A stretch of DNA of 64,000 bases, taken from Moraxella osloensis. GTDB taxonomy: Bacteria; Pseudomonadota; Gammaproteobacteria; Pseudomonadales; Moraxellaceae. Location of the stretch: positions 806,001 to 870,000 of the forward strand of contig NZ_CP047226.1 in the NCBI RefSeq assembly GCF_009867135.1. Direction: 5' to 3'. Positions 36,804 through 45,545 of the stretch are shown here, one piece after another. Every line of letters begins with the position of its first letter. Position 1 is the first letter of the stretch. The translations under genes were made by a program, and so were the position numbers. A model generated the notes under the pieces. The model did no database searches. It had not been told where the DNA came from and saw nothing but the letters and a program-made list of their open reading frames with translations.

Positions 36804-37017
36804 TTGCATGCCTCGCGTGTGATCAATTTTTAGCAATGAAGCTAGATGTAACCAGTTTATCAATTAGACGGAAAATTTAGCACAATTAGATATCTTTAAC
36901 CTAGTGTAATTATTTCATTGGCGAGAAACAAGCAAGGCAAACGTAAAATTCCTACAAAAATCTCAGCCAAATGTTGCATTAGCTTAACGATGGATGCGAC
37001 AATCAGGCGAAATTTCT

Positions 37018-37506
37018 TTACAAAATTTGTTGTTCCCAATAGGTCTGTACCGATTTATCACATTGATAAACCTTTTCAACGATGCGATCGGCAGGGGCAT
37101 TATTCACTTTTTTTACCAATTCAACCCACAGCTCAGGCGTACCGAATTCAATAATCACATTGAACAGGGGCGTCATATCGCGCTGCAACAGCGATTGGTC
37201 AATCATATATGCGGCAAACACACACACTTTCGGGTTTTTATCAGCCACGGCGCGATAAGCCATGCCATCAAGCAAGGCTGGCACAGTGATTTTGAATGCT
37301 GGCAAAAGCTGCATGGCTAAATGCGCGCTATCAGGCAGCTTGATTAACGCGATAAATTGGGTAATTAAGCTTTCATAGTAAGATTTATCATCTGGCGACA
37401 GCTTACCTTGCTGATGATCGCTCACTAGCTGGGTGATGCGGTCTTTATTAATCGCTTGTTGTAGGGTCAAAAATTGGGATTGGGTAGGGGAAAACGATAG
37501 TGTCAT
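37018..37506 (-). CDS. Conserved hypothetical protein, 162 aa
   Basis: I do not recognise the family. The protein is predicted to be all helical and soluble: QAINKDRITQLVSDHQQG, SYYESLITQFIALIKL, HLAMQLLPAFKI. It has two Cys. There is no signal peptide. It lies alone between the possible RHH gene and the tRNA-Asn pair. Confidence 0.65.
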   Translation of the reverse strand: MTLSFSPTQSQFLTLQQAINKDRITQLVSDHQQGKLSPDDKSYYESLITQFIALIKLPDSAHLAMQLLPAFKITVPALLDGMAYRAVADKNPKVCVFAAYMIDQSLLQRDMTPLFNVIIEFGTPELWVELVKKVNNAPADRIVEKVYQCDKSVQTYWEQQIL

Positions 37507-37609
37507 AAGTAGTATCTTATCAATAGTACCTTATAGTACTTTAGCAAGTGAGATAATAGGGTATCAAACAAAAGCGTATTAAACAGCAAATTGCTAAACT
37601 TTGCTCATA

Positions 37610-37639
37610 AAAAAACCCATTCGCAAGGGAACGGGTTCA
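37610..37639 (-). terminator. Terminator of first tRNA-Asn
   Basis: On the minus strand GAACCC...GGGTTTTTT: AACCC/GGGTT and TTC/GAA stems with one mismatch, followed by a T run. Confidence 0.78.
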
Positions 37640-37665
37640 AAATATACAACAGAATCTGGCTTGAT

Positions 37666-37741
37666 TGGCTCTCCAACCTGGGCTCGAACCAGGGACACAT
37701 GGATTAACAGTCCATTGCTCTACCGACTGAGCTATTGGAGA
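37666..37741 (-). tRNA. tRNA-Asn (anticodon GTT), copy 1
   Basis: 76 bases with encoded CCA: acceptor TCTCCAA/TTGGAGA, anticodon loop CTGTTAA, T-arm CTGGTTCGAGCCCAG. Identical to the copy at 37902-37977. Confidence 0.97.
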
Positions 37742-37762
37742 ACAGATAATCAAGTGGTGCGT

Positions 37763-37791
37763 ATATTACTGAGATTTAAAAAATGAGTCAA
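37763..37791 (-). promoter_or_regulatory. Promoter of tRNA-Asn copy 1
   Basis: TTGACT (37786-37791) and TAATAT (37763-37768) on the minus strand, 17 bases apart. The bases after the -10, ACGCACCACTT, are shared with the second copy. Confidence 0.82.
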
Positions 37792-37863
37792 GCATTTTTT
37801 AGCAAAAAATATTAATAAAGTTCATGATGCAAAATGATTTATAGCAATAATGCTAGATAAAAA

Positions 37864-37895
37864 AAGACCTTTAACAAGCAATGTTAAAGGTCTTC
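37864..37895 (-). terminator. Terminator of second tRNA-Asn
   Basis: AGACCTTTAACA pairs perfectly with TGTTAAAGGTCT around a 5-base loop; T-rich on the minus-strand 3' side. Confidence 0.88.
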
Positions 37896-37901
37896 TTAAT
37901 A

Positions 37902-37977
37902 TGGCTCTCCAACCTGGGCTCGAACCAGGGACACATGGATTAACAGTCCATTGCTCTACCGACTGAGCTATTGGAGA
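37902..37977 (-). tRNA. tRNA-Asn (anticodon GTT), copy 2
   Basis: 76 bases identical to the copy 160 bases away, with its own promoter and terminator. Confidence 0.97.
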
Positions 37978-38037
37978 ATAAGCGGTAGAATTTTTTGTTA
38001 AACTTGCAAAAACCATCGCAGTGTTTAAGTGGTGCGT

Positions 38038-38065
38038 ATTGTAGCAAATTAACCGTGACTGTCAA
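38038..38065 (-). promoter_or_regulatory. Promoter of tRNA-Asn copy 2
   Basis: Perfect TTGACA (38060-38065) and TACAAT (38038-38043) on the minus strand, 16 bases apart, followed by ACGCACCACTT as in copy 1. Confidence 0.85.
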
Positions 38066-38238
38066 GCCCTATATCAAAAATATTCGGATTTTTTTATTTT
38101 TGACCAGATTGCGGCTAGTAGTCAGTCAGTTACTGATTGGCTATTGTGATGATAAGGCGAATTTGCTACTTTAGCGATTAAGGCATCACTGTATGGGTCA
38201 AGTTGATTCACAGCATTGATTTACCGCTATGTTGATTT

Positions 38239-38289
38239 ACAGCTTGTTAGTTAACAGCTTGTTAGTTAACAGCTTGTTAGTTAACAGCT
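38239..38289. repeat. Tandem 15-bp repeat before thioesterase gene
   Basis: Three exact copies of ACAGCTTGTTAGTTA plus a partial fourth, about 60 bases before the GTG start. The unit contains GTTAAC at its junctions. The rest of the gap 37978-38351 shows only the tRNA-Asn promoter. Copy-number change is plausible. Confidence 0.92.
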
Positions 38290-38351
38290 AGGGTGCCGAG
38301 GTTAATAATTTTTTATGATAATTGTTATATCAATTAAGAAGGATCGTCATT

Positions 38352-38864
38352 GTGCCCAACGCCATTGAATTAAATCAGAATTTGCAAGTTGCCCCTTTAC
38401 AAAACGAACTTACCATGTCTGTGCTGATGACGCCTGATTTGGCAAACTTCACTGGCAATGTGCATGGCGGCGATTTATTAAAGATGCTTGACCAAGTGGC
38501 TTATGCTTGTGCCAGTCGCTATAGCGGTAGCTACGTGGTGACGCTATCGGTCGATCAAGTGATTTTTCGTGAGCCGATTCATGTAGGGGAGTTAGTGACC
38601 TTTTTGGCAAGCGTCAACTATGTGGGCAAAACTTCGATGGAAGTGGGTATCCGAGTGCAAGCAGAAAATATCCAAAACCGTACAATACGCCATACCAACA
38701 GTTGTTATTTCACCATGGTAGCGGTGGATCAACATGGCAAGCCCACCCGTGTGCCACCCCTTGAAATCAAAGATAGTTTGCAAGAATGTCGCCAAAAAGC
38801 CGCACAGATGCGTAAAGCATTACGTTTTCAAAGTAACAACATTTCCCCATGTGATATCAAATAG
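38352..38864 (+). CDS. Hotdog-fold acyl-CoA thioesterase (YciA/BACH type)
   Basis: About 170 residues. NFTGNVHGGDLLKMLDQVAYACASR with HGGxxL and the catalytic Asp, and VTLSVDQVIFREPIHVGELV, mark the YciA/cytosolic acyl-CoA hydrolase family. It cleaves acyl-CoA esters; chain-length preference is unknown. The GTG at 38352 is chosen because AAGGA lies 8 bases upstream; the frame is open to 38322 but has no better start. The DUF2059 gene begins 8 bases after its stop. Confidence 0.88.
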   Translation: MPNAIELNQNLQVAPLQNELTMSVLMTPDLANFTGNVHGGDLLKMLDQVAYACASRYSGSYVVTLSVDQVIFREPIHVGELVTFLASVNYVGKTSMEVGIRVQAENIQNRTIRHTNSCYFTMVAVDQHGKPTRVPPLEIKDSLQECRQKAAQMRKALRFQSNNISPCDIK

Positions 38865-38872
38865 GCAGAAAA

Positions 38873-39547
38873 ATGCGTTATAAATATCCCTCTAAAAAAT
38901 CCAACAAACCGTTACACCTATTATGGTCATTAACCGCTAAAAAGCTAGCAGGGCTAGCCTTATTGGTATCATCTAGCATGACTATGCTGGTTCATCCTGC
39001 TTACGCCGAATTAATCATTCAAAACAACCCACTCAATGCTCAAACACCAGTTACGACTATCAATGAATTGCAAACCCAGCCTACGGATGCATCGCTTGAC
39101 AAGCTTATCAAGGTGCTACATATCGATAAAATGATTGATGAAATGCTTACCCAACGTCAGCAAGCTGCCAATATGATGAAAGGGCTACCCCAAGAATTGC
39201 CTACAGATGAAAATGCGGGCATTTTTAGCCGCCATGCGCAAAAACAACTTAAAAATATCTTTGTTAAATATAGCACCGTCTTGGGACAGCAATTAGACCA
39301 ACCCATCTCTAAACAGCAACTGCAACAAGCCTATCAAGCGATTGCCAAAAAGACTTATACCCAAGCTGAGGTCGATGCCCTCAACCAATTTTATGAGACC
39401 CCAATGGGACAACGCATCTTGGGCAAACAATCGCAAGTTTCCAGTGAGTTTGTGCAGGTTATGATGCCGACCCTGATAGGTGACACAAGCCAATTAGAAA
39501 AAGCGCTGCCAAGCTTGCAAAAAGATATTGAAAAAATCTTTAAATAA
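38873..39547 (+). CDS. DUF2059-like secreted protein
   Basis: A 224-residue protein with a long basic N-region, a hydrophobic core (AGLALLVSSSMTMLVHPAYA) and predicted signal cleavage at AYA. The C-terminal half, YTQAEVDALNQFYETPMGQRIL, is the core motif of DUF2059. The function of the family is not established. It is probably cotranscribed with the thioesterase. Confidence 0.8.
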   Translation: MRYKYPSKKSNKPLHLLWSLTAKKLAGLALLVSSSMTMLVHPAYAELIIQNNPLNAQTPVTTINELQTQPTDASLDKLIKVLHIDKMIDEMLTQRQQAANMMKGLPQELPTDENAGIFSRHAQKQLKNIFVKYSTVLGQQLDQPISKQQLQQAYQAIAKKTYTQAEVDALNQFYETPMGQRILGKQSQVSSEFVQVMMPTLIGDTSQLEKALPSLQKDIEKIFK

Positions 39548-39551
39548 CCAG

Positions 39552-39579
39552 TTGACAATCCATGATAAGTCTATATAAT
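39552..39579 (+). promoter_or_regulatory. Promoter of tRNA-Val/tRNA-Asp
   Basis: Consensus TTGACA (39552-39557) and TATAAT (39574-39579), 16 bases apart, followed by a GC-rich ACGCG discriminator typical of stringently controlled stable RNA genes. Confidence 0.9.
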
Positions 39580-39634
39580 ACGCGTCACTTCGATGATATT
39601 GAAGCAACTTGATTGGCTTATAGATTGCCTGTCA

Positions 39635-39710
39635 GGGTCGTTAGCTCAGTTGGTAGAGCGTCTGCCTTACACGCAGAATGTCGGCGGTTCGAACCCGTCA
39701 CGACCCACCA
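39635..39710 (+). tRNA. tRNA-Val (anticodon TAC)
   Basis: 76 bases with encoded CCA: GGGTCGT acceptor, anticodon loop CTTACAC, T-arm GGCGGTTCGAACCCGTC. Confidence 0.97.
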
Positions 39711-39738
39711 ACCTATATCATCGCTATCAAGCTACCGT

Positions 39739-39815
39739 GCAGTGGTAGTTCAGTTGGTTAGAATACCGGCCTGTCACGCCGGGGGTCGCGGGTTCGAGTC
39801 CCGTCCGCTGCGCCA
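39739..39815 (+). tRNA. tRNA-Asp (anticodon GTC)
   Basis: 77 bases with encoded CCA: GCAGTGG pairs with CCGCTGC at the acceptor; anticodon loop CTGTCAC; T-arm GCGGGTTCGAGTCCCGT. It shares a transcript with tRNA-Val 28 bases upstream. Confidence 0.97.
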
Positions 39816-39858
39816 CTTATTTTAGTGGAACTAAAAACGAAATTTTTAAAGTTTTATG

Positions 39859-39890
39859 CCTCAAATCTCCCCTGATTTGAGGTTTTTTTT
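39859..39890 (+). terminator. Terminator of the tRNA-Val/Asp operon
   Basis: CCTCAAATC (39859-39867) pairs perfectly with GATTTGAGG (39874-39882), followed by eight T. Confidence 0.93.
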
Positions 39891-40180
39891 GGCTTTAAAT
39901 ATATGATAAGTTATTGATTTTAAAAAATATATTATTTTATACATTTTTATCTTGATGTGATTAAGAAAATTGGTATTAATTGTTAAGTTGAAAAGATATC
40001 TATTTTTAATATTTAAGTAAAACTAACGTGACCAAACGCTTGTGACCCGCACAATGACCATTTTGTGACCAAAAATTTTGGCTGACGGCTTGCAAGGTCA
40101 CAAGCCGTTGTGAAAACACAAGAAGCCTAGCGAAAATCAAAAAATTAGCCACAACGACTAGATGCTTGGATGGGCTATTG
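39891..40180. other. Gap with repeated (G/A)TGACC motifs and a hairpin
   Basis: GTGACC occurs at 40028, 40042 and 40065, with ATGACC at 40054. A hairpin pairs ACGGCTTG (40085-40092) with CAAGCCGT (40101-40108). The region lies just downstream of a tRNA operon and of the convergent ktr genes. No gene recognised. Confidence 0.5.
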
Positions 40181-40885
40181 TTACGTATTCTGTGAGGCGT
40201 GCATATACTTGAACAGCCGTCTTAAGTCATTGGTTTCCCCAAATAATACTAAAACCGTATCAGGCTCAATGACAAAATCTGGATGCACAATGCCATCGAT
40301 TTTGGATTTAGTTTGATTTCGACCAAAACCAAATTGGTTTTGGTGAAATGAAATGGTGGTTAATAGCATCACATTAAATTGATTGATTAAATCAAGGGCG
40401 TGAACTGTTTTACCGTAAAATGTAGGCGGTGTCTGTATTTGAACGATACTATAATCGTTATCGAGTTCAAATGAATCAATTAAGCCAGTTAGCGACAGTT
40501 TCTTTGCCCAGTGGGTTGCCGCCTCGTTTTCGGGCTGGATGATGTCATCAACCCCCAATGCTTGTAGCACTTTTTCGTGCAGTGGGTTAATGGCTCGGCT
40601 AATGATATATTTGGCATTAAGATTTTTGAATAGCGCAGTGACCATCACGTTTTGCCCTTGGTCTTCGCCAATGGTAATGAGTACCACATCTGTCTGGGCA
40701 ATGGGTAACCCCGAGACGGCATTTTCACTGGTAGAATCGATACAAATCGTGTGCGAAATGGATTCTTTGTAGCGCTCAACTTTATCCATGTCGATATCAA
40801 TACCAATGACCTCATGTCCTTGACTGGTGAGTTTGGTGGCAAGTGATGAGCCAAAATTGCCTAGACCGACGATGATGTATTTCAT
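40181..40885 (-). CDS. Potassium uptake regulatory subunit (KtrA/TrkA family)
   Basis: A 234-residue cytoplasmic protein with an RCK_N domain (Rossmann motif GLGNFGSSLA and IDIDMDKVE) and an RCK_C domain (about 140-228). It gates the membrane subunit encoded next to it in response to nucleotides. A single-RCK length fits KtrA/KtrC rather than the doubled TrkA. It is the second gene of the pair, 23 bases after the channel gene. Confidence 0.9.
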   Translation of the reverse strand: MKYIIVGLGNFGSSLATKLTSQGHEVIGIDIDMDKVERYKESISHTICIDSTSENAVSGLPIAQTDVVLITIGEDQGQNVMVTALFKNLNAKYIISRAINPLHEKVLQALGVDDIIQPENEAATHWAKKLSLTGLIDSFELDNDYSIVQIQTPPTFYGKTVHALDLINQFNVMLLTTISFHQNQFGFGRNQTKSKIDGIVHPDFVIEPDTVLVLFGETNDLRRLFKYMHASQNT

Positions 40886-40908
40886 ATCTATACCTTATCA
40901 ATTTATCT

Positions 40909-42705
40909 TTAGGTGATAATAATCTCTTCGCTAGGATAGCGATAGCTTTGATGCCTTGGGCGATTTAATAAGGCAATTAAGATGGTCAATGCCCCAACTC
41001 GTCCACAAAACATCAGCCCAATCAGTACGGATTTACTAAATGCACTTAAATGCGGGGTGATACCTAAGCTTAATCCTGTGGTGGTGTAAGCAGAAACACT
41101 TTCAAATAACACTTCTGTCATACTCATGTTGGGCTCTGCCCAGCGTATTAACGTACAACCAAACGCAATGATAATCACTGACAAACAGATAATCGCAAAT
41201 GCCCGCTTCACTGAGATATCCGCAATTTCACGACGAAATACTTCGATACGAGAATAGCCGCGTGCCAGTGACACAATATTGAGTACAGCGACGGCAAAAG
41301 TCGTGGTTTTGATACCACCGCCTGTAGAGTTTGGGGCTGCCCCAACCCACATCAGTGCAATGGTAAGCATCACGGTCGGTGGCGCTAGCTGTGCCATGTC
41401 TACCACATTGATTCCTGATGAGCGCGGTGCAGCTGCCACAAAAAACCCTGTCACAAGTTTGCCGATGACACTGGTATGCTCAGTTAAGGTGCCTTGCCAC
41501 TCAAATACAAGCACACTGACAAAGGCAAGCACTAGCAAGGACAAGGTCGTTACTAAACTAATGCGACTATTGATACTCAGTAGCCACGGCTTGGCACCAT
41601 ATCGTGGGCGGTTAGGAAACAACAGGCGCATCACCTGATGGCGCAAATATTCCACGACATTGGCAACTATCGCAAACCCCAACCCCCCAAACAAAAATGT
41701 CACCGCCACAACGATTTGTAACGAATAATTAAAGCGCACTTGTAACTCATATAAGCTATCACTCATCGTTGAAAAACCTGCATTACAAAATGCAGAGATA
41801 GCATGAAACACCGAAAAAAAGATGCGACGATGGATACTCATAGGGACATCAAGCATACTGAGATAAATCGCTATGGCTGCCACGGACTCCACCGCAAAGG
41901 TGACCGCAAAAATTACTTTGAGCGTCTTTAGTACATCACTCATACGATTGGCTGAGGTCACATGCCCAAGCTGTAGCTGTGTCTGATAACTGATGCGTCC
42001 CCGAAAAAAATAACTAAAATAAGTGGCAAAAGTCAAAATCCCTAAGCCACCCAATTGAAACAAACACATGATAATAATTTGACCCAATGGGGTAAAAAAA
42101 GCGCCGGTATCTTTTACCGCGAGACCCGTAATACAAACCGCACTCGTGGCAGTAAATAACGCATCGACAAATGCAATATGACCATACGTGGCATTTGGCA
42201 TCATCAGCAAAAACGTGCCTAGTAAAATAAGCAATAAAAAACTTAAAATAAACAACTGGGCAGGGTGCGCCACGACTATCTTAAAGCTAAACTCCATCAC
42301 CAATAACTGACGAATAAAAGAAACCAACAACGCAATTTTTATCAGTGATTTTTCAAACAAGAATTTGTATAAAAAAGAGCTGTTATCGGCAAAAAAATGT
42401 GTCACCAATAACGCAATAACTAATAAAGCAATGGACAAATCAAACGTGAGCACAAGCTTTGAGCGTATACCTTTTTGCACATATTGACTCAATAATTCAA
42501 TAAAATTAAGCCCAAGCACGATTAAATAAAACGTTGAAGCCGCGCCATGCAACCAAACTTTAAAATCAAACCCTGTCTCAATAATGGCAAGCAATACAGC
42601 GAATAAACTGCTATAAAATACCAGTTTATGAAACACACCAGATGGACTATCCTGCATTGAGTCCAGCGCGTTTTCTTTATTTTTTTTCAATATAAAATCA
42701 AACAT
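40909..42705 (-). CDS. TrkH/KtrB-family K+ transporter with extra N-terminal helices
   Basis: About 598 residues. The channel core (from about residue 140) has the repeated pore regions TSAVCITGL, AISAFCNAGFSTM, and AYTTTGLSLG with the family Gly residues. Before it lie about 130 extra residues with four hydrophobic segments (starting LVFYSSLFAVLLAII), absent from typical KtrB (about 450). The frame is open from a TTG at 42759; the ATG at 42705 is preferred, with GGAAG about 12 bases upstream. It forms an operon with the KtrA-type gene. Confidence 0.88.
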   Translation of the reverse strand: MFDFILKKNKENALDSMQDSPSGVFHKLVFYSSLFAVLLAIIETGFDFKVWLHGAASTFYLIVLGLNFIELLSQYVQKGIRSKLVLTFDLSIALLVIALLVTHFFADNSSFLYKFLFEKSLIKIALLVSFIRQLLVMEFSFKIVVAHPAQLFILSFLLLILLGTFLLMMPNATYGHIAFVDALFTATSAVCITGLAVKDTGAFFTPLGQIIIMCLFQLGGLGILTFATYFSYFFRGRISYQTQLQLGHVTSANRMSDVLKTLKVIFAVTFAVESVAAIAIYLSMLDVPMSIHRRIFFSVFHAISAFCNAGFSTMSDSLYELQVRFNYSLQIVVAVTFLFGGLGFAIVANVVEYLRHQVMRLLFPNRPRYGAKPWLLSINSRISLVTTLSLLVLAFVSVLVFEWQGTLTEHTSVIGKLVTGFFVAAAPRSSGINVVDMAQLAPPTVMLTIALMWVGAAPNSTGGGIKTTTFAVAVLNIVSLARGYSRIEVFRREIADISVKRAFAIICLSVIIIAFGCTLIRWAEPNMSMTEVLFESVSAYTTTGLSLGITPHLSAFSKSVLIGLMFCGRVGALTILIALLNRPRHQSYRYPSEEIIIT

Positions 42706-42843
42706 CGTAAAGTTGACTTCCGTTTTACCCAAGCGTAGTTGTTGTACTTTATACCGCAATTATGCGTTTGAGAAAACTAGATTGAACAATGATTTAAAAA
42801 AAGCAGCAATGATTTGACAAAATTACGTTATTTTTGAGGCAGG

Positions 42844-44703
42844 CTAAAACACCAAAGTTACCGTTAAGCCTTGGGTGGTGGCAGTGGTTTGGGCGTTATC
42901 CTCAACCACTTGCGTAGGACTGAGATAAATATCGATATTGGCTTGTTGACAAATTTGATAAACAATCGATAAACCCAAGCCGGTACCGCCAATCCCCGTC
43001 AAACCTGAATGGGCGCTTGTGTCTTTGGTGGGAAAAGATTTTTTGGCAGTATCACTATGGGTTTGTGTGCTACTTGTTTGTCCTTGTGCTAGGGATGCGC
43101 TCGACGCATTTTGATTGACGCGGTAGAAGGGTTGAAAGACGTCTTGATAATGGGCTGCATCAATGCCAATGCCGGTATCGGCAACTTGGACGATGAGTCG
43201 TTTTGCGCGGTGATTGAGTGTGTTGCTAGCGTTGTTCACCAACACAGGGGTCGGGGTCAATGCGTTGGCTAAATTGGTATGGGTGGTATAGGTCGAATCG
43301 GTGCTGCTTGATGGCTGCGTTAATTCTTCGATAGTCATCTGGTCAATGACAACCGCGATATTGCCGGTGGCTTGGGTGTATAAAATGGCATTTTGCAGTA
43401 GGTTTTTGAGGAGGATAAACAAGGCGGTTTCATCTACACTGACCTGCGTCGCGGACGCACCCAGCGCGGTAAGATGGTTGTCAACTGACAGGGTTTGGTC
43501 TTTGCTATCGGCAATCGGCAATAGCAGTTTGATAGCTTCTCGTAGCACGGCGATTAAATCGGTGGGCGTGTTGGTGCGCTCGGTCAGCTGTGATTGCTGG
43601 GCTTCCATACGGGCAAGGGTGAGTAGCTGTTCCACCAAATGTTGATTGTGCTTCACTCTGACAGCGAGCTTATGAATGTTTTGTTTAAATTTGGCTTGCC
43701 TTGCAGGGTCGCTATACATCGCCGCGTCTTGACTATATTTTTGCAGTTGTTGCACTTGCAGCGAGATTGCGGTCAACGGCGAGCGTAGCTCATGCGCCGC
43801 ATCGGCGATAAAGCGATTTTGGTTTTGGATATGCGTGTCAACCCGTTGTAACAACGCATTGATTTCAATGACCAAGGGCATGAGCTCGCTGGGTAGAATT
43901 GAGCGATGTTGGCTGTCAGTGGGTAGCTCGATCAAGCTGAGATCTTGACCGTGACGTTTTGCCATTTGCTTAGCTAATATCTGAATCGGACGCAATACGC
44001 GCTTTAATACCCAAGGCAACAATGCAAGTAGCAACAGGGTCGTTAGTAAAATTGGAATAATGGATTGCCAAGCCGATTTTAGGGCAATTTTTTTCTGCCA
44101 TTCGACAGGTTGACGCACAAAAATCACCCGCCTTGGGGTGTCTTTACGAAAGACTTTCCAGACTTCACCATCGAGGGTTAATTCACTAAAGCCAATAGGG
44201 GTATTAATCAATTTCGGGTGAGCCATTGGCTCAATAAAATTGGTGTCAATTTTGCCAAAGCGGGCCGGGAAAATATCAACTTGCACACCGTCTTTAACGC
44301 CTTGATACTGTAGTACGTTGCTTTCATCATTGGGCGAGAAAACAGTGGTCGGCGTGCTACTGCTAGGGGCAGAAGCTATCATAGCTGGTATAGGGGGTCT
44401 AGGCGGTGGTAAGTCATGCGCTGCAAAATCATTATCTGGGTTTGATAGCCGCCTATTAGGCTTCAGGTCACGGGGAGGGAGTCGCGGTGTTGAGCGAGAG
44501 CCGACCAGCTCAGCAAGATAGCTAAGATTGGTTTCTTGTGAGGTGTTAAACTCTTGATAGGTGTAGCAAAATACCGCAATTTGTACCAAAATGCCAATCG
44601 ATAGTAACGTGCCAAGTATCCAAACCAGCAATTGTTTTTGCAGTGATTTTTGAAACGATTTTTGCAAGGGCAGGGCGGTTCTTGTAGGGGTAGTCATGGT
44701 CAT
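42844..44703 (-). CDS. Sensor histidine kinase (QseC/PmrB type)
   Basis: A 619-residue membrane kinase. Helices near 24-46 and 213-235 bracket a periplasmic domain with a Pro-rich, low-complexity stretch (DLPPPRPPIPAM). HisKA has H304 in DAAHELRSPLTA. The ATPase domain has LLKNLLQNAILYTQ (N box), VADTGIGID (G1) and GGTGLGLSIV (G2). Two Ser/Thr/Asn-rich inserts split the ATPase domain, between N and G1 and between G1 and G2, making it longer than usual. The response regulator gene lies 62 bases upstream. The signal is unknown. Confidence 0.9.
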   Translation of the reverse strand: MTMTTPTRTALPLQKSFQKSLQKQLLVWILGTLLSIGILVQIAVFCYTYQEFNTSQETNLSYLAELVGSRSTPRLPPRDLKPNRRLSNPDNDFAAHDLPPPRPPIPAMIASAPSSSTPTTVFSPNDESNVLQYQGVKDGVQVDIFPARFGKIDTNFIEPMAHPKLINTPIGFSELTLDGEVWKVFRKDTPRRVIFVRQPVEWQKKIALKSAWQSIIPILLTTLLLLALLPWVLKRVLRPIQILAKQMAKRHGQDLSLIELPTDSQHRSILPSELMPLVIEINALLQRVDTHIQNQNRFIADAAHELRSPLTAISLQVQQLQKYSQDAAMYSDPARQAKFKQNIHKLAVRVKHNQHLVEQLLTLARMEAQQSQLTERTNTPTDLIAVLREAIKLLLPIADSKDQTLSVDNHLTALGASATQVSVDETALFILLKNLLQNAILYTQATGNIAVVIDQMTIEELTQPSSSTDSTYTTHTNLANALTPTPVLVNNASNTLNHRAKRLIVQVADTGIGIDAAHYQDVFQPFYRVNQNASSASLAQGQTSSTQTHSDTAKKSFPTKDTSAHSGLTGIGGTGLGLSIVYQICQQANIDIYLSPTQVVEDNAQTTATTQGLTVTLVF

Positions 44704-44765
44704 TTTCGCGGCTATTTGGCGGTCATTGTTTGGATATTTTTGAGGCCTTTTGGTATCACTTTTTG

Positions 44766-45434
44766 TTAGTCTTGGGATTCGGCACTGATATACCAGCCTA
44801 AACCACGGATGTTTTTAATCCGTTTTTGACCAATTTTTTTGCGCAGTCCATAGATTAAAAATTCAATGGCATTGCTCTCTATTCCCGCCTCCCAATTGTA
44901 GATAGAGTTTTCCAATTCACTTTTTGAAAACACCTTATCGGGCGCGGTCATAAAAGTGGTGAGTAGCATGTATTCTTTGGCGGTAATATCGATTTCTATG
45001 CCGTCACGTTTGAGGCGTTTGGCATTGATATCAAGGGTTAAGTCGCCGACTTGTAGGGTGTTTTGGCTATTGCCTTGTGAGCGGCGCACCAACACACGCA
45101 TACGAGCGAGCAATTCACTCATCGCAAACGGCTTAGTCATATAGTCATCTGCCCCAGCATCCAGCCCTTTCACGCGGTCTTTGATTTGGTCTCGGGCGGT
45201 CAGCACCAGTACAGGCGTATCGATTTTGGCACTGCGAAGCGTCTCTAGCACGCTCATGCCGTCAATTTCTGGCAAGCCCAAATCCAGCAAAATCACGTCA
45301 TACGATTCGACTTTGAGGGTCAAAATCGCTTCTCGCCCATCTTTTGCCCAGTCTATCGCATACGCTTCTTCTTCTAGACTATCAATCAGACTGTCGGCAA
45401 TGAATACGTCATCTTCGACGAGTAATACTCTCAT
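44766..45434 (-). CDS. OmpR-family response regulator (QseB/PmrA type)
   Basis: A 222-residue regulator. The receiver has the acidic pair at E7/D8/D9, D51 in ILLDLGLP as phospho-acceptor, and TKPFAMSELLAR. The C-terminal winged helix includes ITAKEYMLLTTFM and NAIEFLIYGLRKKIG. The ATG at 45434 follows AAAGGTAA, better than the open frame extending to 45452. It is followed by its kinase gene. The nearby PepSY lipoprotein gene upstream is separated by a terminator. Confidence 0.92.
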   Translation of the reverse strand: MRVLLVEDDVFIADSLIDSLEEEAYAIDWAKDGREAILTLKVESYDVILLDLGLPEIDGMSVLETLRSAKIDTPVLVLTARDQIKDRVKGLDAGADDYMTKPFAMSELLARMRVLVRRSQGNSQNTLQVGDLTLDINAKRLKRDGIEIDITAKEYMLLTTFMTAPDKVFSKSELENSIYNWEAGIESNAIEFLIYGLRKKIGQKRIKNIRGLGWYISAESQD

Positions 45435-45482
45435 TGGGTTACCTTTATACACGAATACTGTTCAATAAATAGACTATAACAC

Positions 45483-45510
45483 AAAAAACCGCCACTCTAA
45501 GAATGACGGT
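45483..45510 (-). terminator. Terminator of the PepSY lipoprotein gene
   Basis: On the minus strand ACCGTCA pairs with TGGCGGT (one G-T pair), followed by six T. It separates the PepSY gene from the downstream regulator. Confidence 0.8.
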
Positions 45511-45545
45511 GCTGCTCATAGGCAAGGTTGCCATTTGGCACTCGA

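Noticed and set aside
38239..38289. Candidate CRISPR array
   Set aside because: The units are head-to-tail with no spacers and there are no cas genes.
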